A stretch of 64,000 bases of DNA from Stenotrophomonas cyclobalanopsidis (GCF_008710035.1 NZ_VYKI01000001.1:110847-174846); one strand, 5' to 3'. Positions 38,202 to 46,863 are shown, counted from the stretch's first letter. Notes: a model not told the origin generated them from the sequence alone. Numbers and translations: made by a program.

Positions 38202-39602
38202 ATGGCCCGCCTCGCGCTCCTGCACCCCCAGGACCTGATCGCCCAGCTTCCCCCCGGCCAGCCGCAGCCGGCGGCCGCGCTGGCCGAGCGCCTGGGCGTA
38301 AACCGCATGACCCTCAGCCGCCTGGTCGCGGCCAGTGGCGATCAGGTCGTGCGCCTGGGCCAGACGCGCGCCACCGCCTATGCCCTGCGCCAGCCCTCAC
38401 GCGTGGGCAGCGAATGGCCGCTGTACCGCCTGCGCGAAGACGCCACGCTGGAAGAGCTGGGCCGGCTGATCGCGCTCAGTGGCGACACCTTCCACGTGGA
38501 CGCCAGCCGCGCGCGGCCCAACCTGCTGCGCGCACCGGAGGGCGACATTGCCGCCTTCTTCCCGGGCCTGCCGTGGTACCTCGATGACCTGCGCCCGCAG
38601 GGCTTCCTCGGCCGCAGCTTCGCGCATGGCCGCGCGCGGGGCCTGCGACTGCCCTTGGATCTGGCCCGCTGGCAGCGCGACGACGTGCTGGTGGCGCTGG
38701 TGCATGGCGGTGGGACCGAGACCGGCGACCTGCTGCTGGGCGGCCAGGCCGTACAGGCGGCCCTGGCCGCGCTGGATGCACCGCCTGACCGCGTGGCTGC
38801 CCGCGACCGGCCGCAGCAGTACCCGCAACGCGCGCGTGCCGCGCTGGCCGGTGAAGACGTGGGCTCTTCGCCCGGGGGCGAGCAGCCCAAGTTCACCGCC
38901 ACGGTGGAAAGCGAAGGCGGCCGTCGCGCGGTGATCGTGAAGTTTGCCCAGCCTGATGGCGGCGAGGCCGCGCAGCGCTGGGCCGATCTGCTGGTGTGCG
39001 AACACCTGGCGCTGGAAACCCTGCGCGCCGCTGGCGTGGATGCCGCCAGCAGTGAGTTGCTGCAGACGCCCACGCATACCTTCCTGGAAGTGACACGCTT
39101 CGACCGCAGCGCCGATGTGCTGGGGCGCCGGGGCTTTGTGTCGCTGCTGTCGCTGTCGGCTGCGTTTGCGGGTGAGGCGACTGCGGAGTGGCCGCGTGCG
39201 GGTGCGCTGCTGCAGGCGCTGGGCTGGCTATCTGCCGAAACCGTGCAGGCGATTGCGCGGCTGCATGCGTTTGGCCGCTTGATCGGCAACAGCGACATGC
39301 ACCAAGGCAACATTGGTTTCCACTTCGTTGATTGCGGCGTGCTTCCGTTGGCGCCGGCCTACGACATGTTGCCGATGTCCTTGGCGCCGTCGCGGCTGGG
39401 TGTGCTGCGGCAGGATGTGGTGCTGGAGGCTGTGGCGCCGCGTGAGAGCGGGGAACTGGAGCATCTGCGCTGGGCGGCGCCGCTGGCGAGCGAGTTCTGG
39501 GAGCGCGTTGCGGGGGATGCGCGGGTGGGGTCGGATGGATTGCGTGCGCTGGCGGCGGCGAATGCCGAGCGGGTGAGGGCGATGGGGGTGCGGTTTGGGT
39601 GA
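38202..39602 (+). CDS. HipA/YjjJ-type serine kinase with N-terminal HTH
   Basis: A 466-aa HipA-family protein of the YjjJ type. Residues ~20-60 form a winged HTH-like segment (AAALAERLGVNRMTLSRLVAASGDQVVRLGQTRATAYAL), unlike two-gene HipBA systems. The kinase body has the P-loop-like SSPGGEQPKFTATVE (about 222-236), the catalytic NSDMHQGNIGFHF with Asp365, and the metal-binding APAYDMLPM. HipA kinases phosphorylate aminoacyl-tRNA synthetases and induce dormancy; YjjJ is reported as a stand-alone toxin-like homologue. No HipB-type gene precedes it, so the fused HTH probably provides control. Confidence 0.82.
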   Translation: MARLALLHPQDLIAQLPPGQPQPAAALAERLGVNRMTLSRLVAASGDQVVRLGQTRATAYALRQPSRVGSEWPLYRLREDATLEELGRLIALSGDTFHVDASRARPNLLRAPEGDIAAFFPGLPWYLDDLRPQGFLGRSFAHGRARGLRLPLDLARWQRDDVLVALVHGGGTETGDLLLGGQAVQAALAALDAPPDRVAARDRPQQYPQRARAALAGEDVGSSPGGEQPKFTATVESEGGRRAVIVKFAQPDGGEAAQRWADLLVCEHLALETLRAAGVDAASSELLQTPTHTFLEVTRFDRSADVLGRRGFVSLLSLSAAFAGEATAEWPRAGALLQALGWLSAETVQAIARLHAFGRLIGNSDMHQGNIGFHFVDCGVLPLAPAYDMLPMSLAPSRLGVLRQDVVLEAVAPRESGELEHLRWAAPLASEFWERVAGDARVGSDGLRALAAANAERVRAMGVRFG

Positions 39603-39953
39603 ATTCGGATGACGCATCTCCCCGCGTTACCAATGATTGAATCGCTCTTGGTGCCTCGGCGCTGCGCCCTGTGACGTACTTGGCTTTGAGGATTGTTGGA
39701 ATCTGATCGCAGAATTTTCCTGCGCGCAGCGCTCACTCATTCGAATTCCCAATCCGTTCAATGCGTTGGCTCTTCCGAAAGCTGCATGCACTCCAGAGCG
39801 TGTCGCAATCAGCAATTGAGCTCTCTACCTTCTTTTCCACACAGTCCTTCGCAGGTGCTCAACACACCTTCGTAGGCGGACTGTCTGACGCAACAGCAGG
39901 CAGTCCAAGGTCAAGCCGTATCACTCGCCATCCCGGTGAGCTCCAAGGTTTCT
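39603..39953. other. Intergenic region without supported gene
   Basis: About 350 bp of lower-GC DNA following the HipA-like gene. Several short frames exist but none has a ribosome-binding site or recognisable product. It may be decayed accessory DNA at the edge of the tRNA-linked region. Confidence 0.4.
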
Positions 39954-40087
39954 GGCCGGGTGGCGCGCAGCCATACAAGACTCCGCAAGGGGGAAAGCTG
40001 CGGGCGGCCCTACGACCGTGTTGAAGCGCCCGGTCGCCTCTCTCAACAGGAGGCGGAAGAGGTTCGACGAATCGTAGGAGAGCGAAG
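39954..40087 (+). ncRNA. Candidate structured RNA leader upstream of the 40088 gene
   Basis: Three consecutive stems can be drawn. CGCAGC (39966-39971) pairs with GCTGCG (39997-40002), enclosing CTCC-GCAA-GGGG with a GNRA tetraloop and perhaps extended by flanking GGCC/GGCC. CGACCG (40013-40018) pairs with CGGTCG (40031-40036). GCCTC (40036-40040) pairs with GAGGC (40050-40054); it shares one base with the second stem. The region ends at a GGAG ribosome-binding site. This suggests a regulatory 5' UTR. No known riboswitch class is recognised. Confidence 0.35.
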
Positions 40088-40420
40088 ATGGGACTGAAAG
40101 CGAGAGCTGGTGCAGCTTCCGATGAAAGGGAGCGGTTGGGAGACTGTGACTTCGTGCCGCTGATGGACTGGGATGAGGTGCTGCAGGATGAGCGCGAGGA
40201 TAGGCTGGGGTTTGCCCGGCGTACGACGTATGCGTTGCTGACGCTTCCGGGCTCGGGACTGGTTGAGGGCTTTGGTGGTAGCAATCAGCCAGGGCTTGAA
40301 GGGGCCCGGAGGACGGTGGCCTTGTTCCAGGCGCATCTGCGGCAGATGCAGCACTTCGCGGAGATTGCCGAAGTGCGGCTGGAGCAGGTGGCCAAGGCGC
40401 TGGCAGTGATGCCTGAGTAG
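40088..40420 (+). CDS. Small protein of unknown function
   Basis: A 110-aa acidic protein with TAGGAGAG ribosome-binding bases 6-13 nt before the ATG. The N-terminal half is charged (DERERLGDCDFVPLMDWDEVLQDERED). The C-terminal half forms a likely amphipathic helix (GARRTVALFQAHLRQMQHFAEIAEVRLEQVAKAL). No membrane segment or signal peptide is seen. It sits between the candidate RNA leader and the tRNA gene. I do not recognise the family. Confidence 0.6.
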   Translation: MGLKARAGAASDERERLGDCDFVPLMDWDEVLQDEREDRLGFARRTTYALLTLPGSGLVEGFGGSNQPGLEGARRTVALFQAHLRQMQHFAEIAEVRLEQVAKALAVMPE

Positions 40421-40460
40421 CCGGGCGGGGGCGCGCTCCACTACACTGTGGTGCTGCGCA

Positions 40461-40536
<76 letters not shown>

Positions 40537-40659
40537 GCTTCGCCCGAAACTCGAGCAATTGGATTGTGGACAAGGACGGCAAGGAAACCGCCGGCGGTCC
40601 CCTTGTAACGGTCAATTCGTAACGGCTCTTAGCGGCCATACGCATGTCAGGGAGGGGAA

Positions 40660-41169
40660 ATGGGCAATTCCGATTGGCTAGCCGCTCAGGCCGAGCTCGA
40701 GAAGAACAGCCGGCTCTATGGCGGGAAACCGCCGCGCGGCTCGGTTTGGCGTGCACTGCTAGCTGCATTGGCCTGGTCCATTGGCTCTATTGTTGCCCTA
40801 TCTGCGGCTCTCGGCTTGGCCGGCTTCCTTCTGGCTCGGTATGGCTCTGATGAGTACGTGCTGGTCTGCGAAGGGACAGTCTCCACAGAGGGGCGGGGGG
40901 GAGTGCCCGCGACCATGTACGCCGAGATGCGTGAGTTTGGGCAGATCATCCGGCTATGGAGCAAGGATGCGGGAACAGTGAGGATGGAGATTCCCAATGA
41001 CTTTTACGATGCTGGCCAGCTTCACTCTGCCGACAGTCTTACGTCCATTTCCACTTACACGGGGCTCTCTGGCCACTTTTCGGTCCTGAGCGGCGCTTTG
41101 GCCATGCGTATGGGGAAAGGTCGTGAGTTCCAGGGGCAGTGTGTGCGCCGTAACCAACCCGTCAGCTAG
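40660..41169 (+). CDS. Single-pass membrane protein of unknown function
   Basis: The 169-aa protein has a strong ribosome-binding site (GGGAGGGG) just before the ATG. The cytoplasmic N-terminus (about 30 residues) is followed by one long membrane helix (ALLAALAWSIGSIVALSAALGLAGFLLARYG, about 32-62) and a ~105-residue external domain with a possible disulfide pair (VCEGTVS and FQGQCVRRN). It is the first gene after the tRNA. Base composition is lower in GC than the core genes. No family recognised. Confidence 0.6.
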   Translation: MGNSDWLAAQAELEKNSRLYGGKPPRGSVWRALLAALAWSIGSIVALSAALGLAGFLLARYGSDEYVLVCEGTVSTEGRGGVPATMYAEMREFGQIIRLWSKDAGTVRMEIPNDFYDAGQLHSADSLTSISTYTGLSGHFSVLSGALAMRMGKGREFQGQCVRRNQPVS

Positions 41170-41637
41170 ACCGCTGAGCGGCACTGCCCGTCGAGTATTG
41201 GGAGCTAACAGAGACGGCTTGGCTCTTTCTTTTGCAGCCTAGACGGCGTCATCCTCTCCCGCGCTCGATGGTCGTGCGCCAGAGTCAGAGTGGTTGCTCC
41301 GCGCGTCAATGCCATCAAGTGCTGTAAGCCAACAGCGAGTGAGTGCAGGCGATCAAGTCCCTGCCGTGGAGGCAGGCGCTGGTGCAGGACCTTGGAGACA
41401 TCTAGTGGTCCTTGTAGTGGTCCTTGGCAGCCGATCCGGCCGTGCTCCGCCGAACCGTTTGGGCAAGCAGGCCCCGTTCTATGAGCATCGGCTAGCAGCG
41501 TAGGCGCGGTTACTTGGGAAGTCTCAGCATGTGCAAATGGATTTGGTTAGCATTAATGCTAACTGAGGCGATTGCCGTATTCAAAGACTTGGCTTAACGT
41601 TCAGGCTTGCGCACTTGTTCAGACACCGGATGTCTCG
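41170..41637. other. Gene-free region upstream of the nucleotidyltransferase cassette
   Basis: A 468-bp stretch with no supported gene. It contains a short tandem repeat (TAGTGGTCCTTG then TAGTGGTCCTTGG, 41402-41426) and, near its right end, the perfect palindrome at 41546. The promoter of the two-gene cassette is presumably here. Confidence 0.4.
41546..41563. promoter_or_regulatory. Perfect 18-bp palindrome, operator candidate
   Basis: GTTAGCATTAATGCTAAC is perfectly self-complementary and lies 74 bp before the start codon of the nucleotidyltransferase gene. Such A/T-centred palindromes are typical binding sites for XRE-type or antitoxin-type repressors. The binding protein is unknown. Confidence 0.6.
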
Positions 41638-42198
41638 ATGGCCGTACCAAGTTGGAATGCTGCGGGTATTCTTCCTCCCATCGACCTGAATGACCCCGTC
41701 TCCCGCCTGAGGTCTCCGTATCTTGTCAGCGTGTTGGATTTTGTAGCTGGACTAGCTACCACCGATGAACGGCGAGTCATCGCCGATGGTCTTCTTAGGT
41801 ATCGGGCAGGTCTTCACGGCTTGGGATTTGTAGATGGGTTCCAATGGGTGAATGGAAGCTTCTGCACGGATGTGGAAACTCTTGAAGGGCGTCCGCCAGG
41901 TGATATTGACGTGGTCACATTCCTCCATGCACCAGTGGATATGGATCGCGCTGCGGTGGTGGCGCATAACCCTCATTTCTTCGTTAGTCCCTTGGCGAAG
42001 GAGAAGTTCCACTGCGATGCATACGTGGTGGACTTTGGCAGTAATCCGGAATCAGTGGCCAACCTAGCGGCCTACTGGTCTAGCGTATGGGGTCACACGC
42101 GAGCTGGGATCTGGAAGGGGTTTCTGCAGATCCCGTTGAATCCGGAGTTCGACGAGCGCGCGTCAAACCTGCTGAACGGCATTGAGGTGGCCGCGTGA
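41638..42198 (+). CDS. Minimal nucleotidyltransferase-like protein (DUF6932-like)
   Basis: The 186-aa protein shows the nucleotidyltransferase signature: G73-S74 in VNGSFCTDVE, then the DxD pair D89/D91 in PPGDIDVVTFLH, and a later acidic residue (D127 or D132 in HCDAYVVDFG). The N-terminal helix (SPYLVSVLDFVAGLATTDERRVIADGLLRYRAGL) and the motif order resemble DUF6932-type proteins. The substrate is unknown; relatives transfer nucleotides to RNA or proteins, and some are toxins. The stop overlaps the next start (GTGA), so the two proteins are made together and probably interact. A frame extending 22 residues upstream lacks support. Confidence 0.7.
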   Translation: MAVPSWNAAGILPPIDLNDPVSRLRSPYLVSVLDFVAGLATTDERRVIADGLLRYRAGLHGLGFVDGFQWVNGSFCTDVETLEGRPPGDIDVVTFLHAPVDMDRAAVVAHNPHFFVSPLAKEKFHCDAYVVDFGSNPESVANLAAYWSSVWGHTRAGIWKGFLQIPLNPEFDERASNLLNGIEVAA

Positions 42199-43112
42199 GA
42201 TCTTTTGAGCGGGCTTCAGTAAACAGCGAGATTGCAGAGGTCAATAGGCTTTTGCGGTCTATCGGTCAGGATGATGTCTTTTCGAGAGTAGGACTAGAAC
42301 ATCGGTTGCGGGAGCTCCACCAGAGGCTCGATGAAGATCCGGGTAATCACTTCCAATCACGGCTGACCTTTAAGGGGGCGCCCGTTGTCGGCAGCTACGG
42401 CATTTCAGTGTCTTTTGGTGCTAAGGCAATGTCGGCATTCTCTGATGCCGTCTCTGCGGTTGGGGCTTCCCTTCGCGGAATTCTGGCTGATCATGGCCCG
42501 CTTCCTGATCGCCCCGACTTTGAAATGTTGATCACGGGTATTGCCGTTGGTTCTTTCGGATTCGAGTTGGAGGGGCGCAACCGAGAGCTAGTTGAGGGGG
42601 GCACCGTGCAAGAAGCGGTAGATCGTGCACAGCTCTTGCTCGAGGCTTCGTCACTGGAAGCAGATGATGCGCTGGCAGAAGCGGTTGTTGACCTTGATCG
42701 TCGTGCGATCGCCAAGGTGCGTGGGTTCGCCGAAGTGCTCATGCAAAGTGGGGCACTCTGCACCCTTGCAACGAAGGAGAAGACGTTCAGCTTTAGCAAT
42801 CTTCAACAAGTTGCCAGGAGCATTGAGCGGTTGGAGGACGACAACATAGTTGAGCACGAAGATGCTGTTGAAGGTTTGCTCATTGGTGTACTTCCAGTTA
42901 CACGCACATTTGAGGTCCGGCTGCTTGGCGGCGAAGTCATTCGCGGGAAGGTGGATCGTTCAGTGGGGGAGCTTGATACCCTGCACGAGAACGGTCACCG
43001 GCGCTGCAGAGTGCGGGTGCGTACCACTCAGGTGGGTGGTGGCAGACCAAAGTACCTGTTCATCGGGCGACCGGAGTTCATTGGTGCGATGGGACTCTTG
43101 GACGATGAGTAG
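42195..43112 (+). CDS. Unknown partner of the nucleotidyltransferase-like protein
   Basis: The 305-aa soluble protein starts at a GTG that overlaps the stop of the upstream gene. The N-terminal ~50 residues are charged and helical (EIAEVNRLLRSIGQDDVFSRVGLEHRLRELHQRLDE). A middle region has alternating strands and helices, with ITGIAVGSFGFELEGRNRELVEGGTVQEAVDRAQLLLEAS. The C-terminal ~65 residues look like a small beta-barrel (TRTFEVRLLGGEVIRGKVDRSV ... RCRVRVRTTQVGGGRPKYLFIG). No membrane segment, nuclease motif or HTH is apparent. It may be the antitoxin, the effector, or a nucleic-acid-binding adaptor of the cassette. I do not recognise the family. Confidence 0.65.
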   Translation: MRSFERASVNSEIAEVNRLLRSIGQDDVFSRVGLEHRLRELHQRLDEDPGNHFQSRLTFKGAPVVGSYGISVSFGAKAMSAFSDAVSAVGASLRGILADHGPLPDRPDFEMLITGIAVGSFGFELEGRNRELVEGGTVQEAVDRAQLLLEASSLEADDALAEAVVDLDRRAIAKVRGFAEVLMQSGALCTLATKEKTFSFSNLQQVARSIERLEDDNIVEHEDAVEGLLIGVLPVTRTFEVRLLGGEVIRGKVDRSVGELDTLHENGHRRCRVRVRTTQVGGGRPKYLFIGRPEFIGAMGLLDDE

Positions 43113-43423
43113 CCGACAACGAATCCTAGCTGCGTTGGGTTAACGGTCGGGAGCTGACAGCGTAGGGAGAATCCCGAGCGTCAGTAGGTGCTTGCCCGAT
43201 AGTGCGGATCCGCCCGCGCGGGCCATCTTGACCATGCCAAATCCGGCCCAGCATCTCTGCAAGGCGATCATCGGCCGAAACTTGAGGAGTGGTTAGGCAA
43301 GAGGGGTAGGGGCGGCGAGAGAGACGGAACTTCCAATCTGGGCTGAGCCCGCCACTCTTTGAGGCCGTTAGGGTGAAGGAGAGATTGCGCATTGCGCTCG
43401 CGCCCAGCGAATCCCTCGTGCGC

Positions 43424-43903
43424 TCAGTCCGTCGCGCGCGATGCCAATCGACGGAATTCATCCATCTGCGCTTGGGCGTTGAACCATGCCTTCGGAAACA
43501 CTTCGAACATGACGTCCGAATGGTAGAGAAGCATCACTTCCTCGTTCTCCCGCAGCTTGGTGTAATCCGACCACCGCCGTTTGGCCTGCACATGCTCGGA
43601 CGCAACGCTGAGCCACTCTTCGTCCCAGCTGTAGGTGTAGTGAGCGTGCAGATTCGCCTGCTGACGATGGATCTTGGCCACCTGTCGGGGTAGCGCCAGC
43701 CTGGACTGGGCGAGCGCACCAATCGCGCCGCCGACGCCCCCGCAGACCAGGATAAGGCCGGGGAACTGATGGCCTACGGCGAGCGCGACAACGCCGATCA
43801 CCGCACATCCCAGCAGGACCGATACGAGCACCTTCACCGCCTTCCGCCGATGCAGGCGAAGTGCGTGGAGGTGCTGTTCTTGAGTAAGTGTTCCGGAGAT
43901 CAT
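43424..43903 (-). CDS. YcxB-like membrane protein
   Basis: The 159-aa protein has a basic N-terminus (LTQEQHLHALRLHRRKAVK), two adjacent membrane helices (VLVSVLLGCAVIGVVALAVG and FPGLILVCGGVGGAIGAL), and a C-terminal domain of the YcxB type (HYTYSWDEEWLSVASEHVQAKRRWSDYTKLRENEEVMLLYHSDVMFEVFPKAWF). The fold is PH-like and the role unknown. The ATG at 43903 has AGG about 6 nt upstream; the longer frame to 44014 looks unlike coding sequence. Confidence 0.65.
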   Translation of the reverse strand: MISGTLTQEQHLHALRLHRRKAVKVLVSVLLGCAVIGVVALAVGHQFPGLILVCGGVGGAIGALAQSRLALPRQVAKIHRQQANLHAHYTYSWDEEWLSVASEHVQAKRRWSDYTKLRENEEVMLLYHSDVMFEVFPKAWFNAQAQMDEFRRLASRATD

Positions 43904-44014
43904 CAGCCTTGGCCTGTGTGAACGCACTGAAATGAGACGTTCCTGAAAACCGCTACTTCCCTGTGGCAACACCGCTGCCTTGACGTGGTAGCAGGACGGG
44001 TTCGATTGTGCCAT

Positions 44015-44337
44015 CGCGCTGAGCTGCCGAAAATGAAACTATTCAAAAAAGAAGGTTGGAACCCTTAAAGAAAATCGGTTCTTTCCGGTCGGAATTGATA
44101 TGGAATCTACCCTCAGTCCGCGATGTTGACGCCTTTGCCCCAGTTCTGGACTGATCGTGCCATCCAGCGAGCAAGTTTTCTGAATGGATTGGTTCGAGAT
44201 AGTTGGGGCTGGACAGCATGACAGCACGTTTGGAAAGGGCGAGACGCACTTTCAGTGCAGCTCCGCGGCTTACGGCACCAACGTCCAGTCACGCAAATGG
44301 ACGTTGGAACAGCGGCCGAAGCTGATAGGTTAGACGT
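44015..44337. other. Intergenic region with a perfect hairpin
   Basis: About 320 bp with no supported gene. Its only clear structure is a perfect 10-bp stem, CCAACGTCCA / TGGACGTTGG, with a 10-nt loop at 44278-44307 and no T-run. Confidence 0.45.
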
Positions 44338-44532
44338 ATGGAATTTCTAATCTTTATAGCTCTCTGTCTAATTGTCGTGATGGCGATTTTCTTCGGCTTC
44401 GCCTCTGTCTTTGCTGTGGTCTCTTGCATTTTTGAGGTTCTTGCGCCAGCGCCAGTTGAGTGCTCTCGCTCTTGTCGATGTTCCTGCTCGTGCCGCTTGA
44501 ACGGAGAACGGTCCGATGATGCTGATCAGTGA
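44338..44532 (+). CDS. Possible small hydrophobic protein
   Basis: A 64-aa frame. The first ~38 residues form one strongly hydrophobic segment (EFLIFIALCLIVVMAIFFGFASVFAVVSCIFEVLAPAPVE) followed by a Cys/Ser/Arg-rich tail. The ribosome-binding site is weak. It could be a small membrane peptide or a chance frame in low-GC DNA. Confidence 0.25.
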   Translation: MEFLIFIALCLIVVMAIFFGFASVFAVVSCIFEVLAPAPVECSRSCRCSCSCRLNGERSDDADQ

Positions 44533-44740
44533 TGGGACCAGAGCGGTGACAGATAGCCAACAGTTGGAAGTGATGATGGATGTGCAGATTGGGGTGCTCA
44601 AGTTTTGACTCTGCTGATGCCTGTCGAGAAATGCTTTCATGGCGCATCGGCGTCGAGAGAGTTGAAGGTCCGGAGTATCCATTCCCGGCACCGGTAAAGA
44701 AAACTTGACACCCAGCCCGCCGCAGTGGACCTTTCCCCGC

Positions 44741-45160
44741 ATGACTATCGATATTGAATCGCTCAGCCTTCGGGAGCTGGGCGCACTGGTGGCTGCCGCC
44801 GAACAGCGCAAAGCCCTCATCACCACCCGCCGCCCGGCCGCCGCCGTGCGCCGCCTGCTGAAAGCCGCTGCCGCCGAAGCCGGTTACACCATCGAAGAAC
44901 TCTTCGGTGATGAAGCCACAGAAACCACCGCACCCGCTCGCAAACCCGCCCGCCGCAAGTCCGGCAAGGTCGCCGCCAAATACCGTGATCCGGAATACAA
45001 GCGCCTGACCTGGACCGGCCGTGGCCGCATGCCGCGTTGGCTGGCACACAAGGTGTCCATGGGCCACAAGGTCACCGATTTCCTGATTCCGGGCCTTGCC
45101 AGGCCGACCGCCGGCAAGACCAGCAGCATCGGCAAGCGCACCGTCATCAAGAAAGCCTGA
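44741..45160 (+). CDS. H-NS family nucleoid-associated protein
   Basis: The 139-aa protein has an N-terminal helical oligomerisation part (ESLSLRELGALVAAAEQRKAL...) and the H-NS C-terminal DNA-binding module, KYRDPEYKRLTWTGRGRMPRWLAHKVSMGHKVTDF, containing the AT-hook-like TWTGRGRMP loop. Such proteins silence AT-rich foreign DNA. Its position at the edge of the low-GC tRNA-linked region is suggestive, but H-NS paralogs also occur in core DNA. The ATG at 44741 follows a possible TTGACA -35 box at 44705. Confidence 0.8.
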   Translation: MTIDIESLSLRELGALVAAAEQRKALITTRRPAAAVRRLLKAAAAEAGYTIEELFGDEATETTAPARKPARRKSGKVAAKYRDPEYKRLTWTGRGRMPRWLAHKVSMGHKVTDFLIPGLARPTAGKTSSIGKRTVIKKA

Positions 45161-45261
45161 GGTCTGCGTCCCACTCCCGCGCATGGGGTGGGGCTGCGTT
45201 CGCATTCCGCATCTGAATCGATCTAATATGCTCCCATCTATCCAGCACGGGAGCGCACGGC

Positions 45262-46248
45262 ATGGCGTTGGGCAAGTGGATGATGGTCGCCTGCATGACA
45301 GCGGCACTGGCAACGGGCGCGCAGGCCGCGCCGCCGGCCCCCTCGGGTAATCCGATCCTGAAGGGTTGGTACGCCGACCCGGAAGCCGCGGTATTCGCCA
45401 ACCGCTACTGGATATTCCCGACGACTTCAGCGGATTACGATGCGCAGATCACTTTCGACGCGTTCTCGTCGTCCGATCTGGTGCATTGGACCAAGCATGC
45501 CGACGTCCTGAACGCCAGGAACGTGCCCTGGGCCAAGCGCGCGATGTGGGCGCCGTCGGTGGTGGAAAACAAGGGCAGGTACTACTTCTTCTTCGCCGCC
45601 AACGACATCAAGACCGATAGCGAACTGGGTGGCATCGGCGTGGCCGTGGCCGATCGTCCGGAAGGGCCGTACAAGGACCTGCTCGGCAAGCCGCTGGTGG
45701 GCGCTTTCCATAATGGCGCGCAGCCCATCGACCAGTTCGTGTTCAAGGATGACGACGGCGCCTGGTACATGATCTATGGCGGCTGGAAGCACGCGAACAT
45801 CGTGCGCCTGAAGGATGATTTCACCGGCGTGCTGCCGCTGGCCGATGGTTCGCTGTTCAGGGAAATCACGCCGGCGCCGGAATACGTGGAGGGCCCGCTG
45901 ATGTTCAAGCGCGGTGGCCGCTATTACTTCATGTGGTCCGAGGGCGGCTGGGGTGGCCCGGACTACTCGGTGGCCTATGCCATTGCCGATGCACCCACAG
46001 GGCCGTTCAAGCGTGTCGGCAAAGTGCTGCAGCAGGACGCGTCCATTGCCACCAGCGCGGGCCACAACTCGGTCATCCAGGTGCCGGGTACCGACCGCTG
46101 GTACATCGTTTATCACCGCCGCCCTCTGGGTGACAGCGCCCGCGACCACCGCGTGACCGCCATCGAGCGCATGGAGTTCGATGCGCAGGGCCACATCCTG
46201 CCGGTGAAGATCACCCATGAAGGCGTGGCGGCTGATCCGCTGCGCTGA
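45262..46248 (+). CDS. Secreted glycoside hydrolase family 43
   Basis: The 328-aa protein has a signal peptide (MMVACMTAALATGAQAA) and a single five-bladed propeller domain. Expected catalytic residues are D39 (GWYADPEA), D157 (PIDQFVF) and E210 (EYVEGPLM). GHNS and YHRR near the end are also GH43 hallmarks. Members remove arabinose or xylose from plant polysaccharides; the exact linkage is not readable. It probably helps an environmental or plant-associated lifestyle. Confidence 0.88.
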   Translation: MALGKWMMVACMTAALATGAQAAPPAPSGNPILKGWYADPEAAVFANRYWIFPTTSADYDAQITFDAFSSSDLVHWTKHADVLNARNVPWAKRAMWAPSVVENKGRYYFFFAANDIKTDSELGGIGVAVADRPEGPYKDLLGKPLVGAFHNGAQPIDQFVFKDDDGAWYMIYGGWKHANIVRLKDDFTGVLPLADGSLFREITPAPEYVEGPLMFKRGGRYYFMWSEGGWGGPDYSVAYAIADAPTGPFKRVGKVLQQDASIATSAGHNSVIQVPGTDRWYIVYHRRPLGDSARDHRVTAIERMEFDAQGHILPVKITHEGVAADPLR

Positions 46249-46345
46249 GGCAGGCGGTTCGGTGGGCTGCCCCCAGCCTGACCCTTGACCGGAACCGGTG
46301 CTGCTATTGGATACTCCAGGCACGCTCCGCCGAGGTCTCGGAACC

Positions 46346-46669
46346 ATGAAACACCGTCGTCCCGCCTTTGTGCCGCTTCCTCCTCCCCGCGAGGATGAAG
46401 AATCGTATCTTGCGTTCGCGTGGTTCCGGGAGGAAGAGTACGCCATCTTCAAGGCGCTTCTGCCCGAGCGTGACTGGCACGATACGTTTGCCGAGTGGGA
46501 GAAAGATATTGAGCGCCACGTGTGGCTCGCCAGAGTGAGTGGCGTCGGCACTGTCCGGGTGACAGTAGCGGTGGCCGATTTTGTGGAATGGTGCTTGGCA
46601 AACGATCTGCCCTTCGAGTCGTCTTCGCTGTCGAAATTCGCGTCAGCGCATGGCGCATCGCCGTACTGA
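46346..46669 (+). CDS. Hypothetical protein
   Basis: The 107-aa acidic, aromatic-rich protein (ESYLAFAWFREEEYAIFKALLPERDWHDTFAEWEKDIERHVW) has a C-terminal SSLSKFASAHGASPY tail. No membrane segment or signal is seen. The ATG at 46346 is chosen over 46298 because upstream residues are not helical or charged like the rest. Codon use is coding-like. Function unknown. Confidence 0.5.
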   Translation: MKHRRPAFVPLPPPREDEESYLAFAWFREEEYAIFKALLPERDWHDTFAEWEKDIERHVWLARVSGVGTVRVTVAVADFVEWCLANDLPFESSSLSKFASAHGASPY

Positions 46670-46863
46670 TGAGGGGATGCCAAGATGTTCTTTTCGCGTG
46701 AACCACATGCAAGGAGGCGTGAACAGTCATGCTCTGTTTGTAGCCGTGATTTCCGCATAAAACAGCACTCACCCGCACCGCACATGCATTGCTCCACTCT
46801 GGTCCTGCAGGCAACGGAAACACCGCTGCCCTCATCCCGCAGACCCGATCAAGGAGAAACACC

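Noticed and set aside
39603..39953. Small genes at 39637-39819 and 39693-39875
   Set aside because: No ribosome-binding sites, no hydrophobic or conserved pattern, and overlapping frames on both strands.
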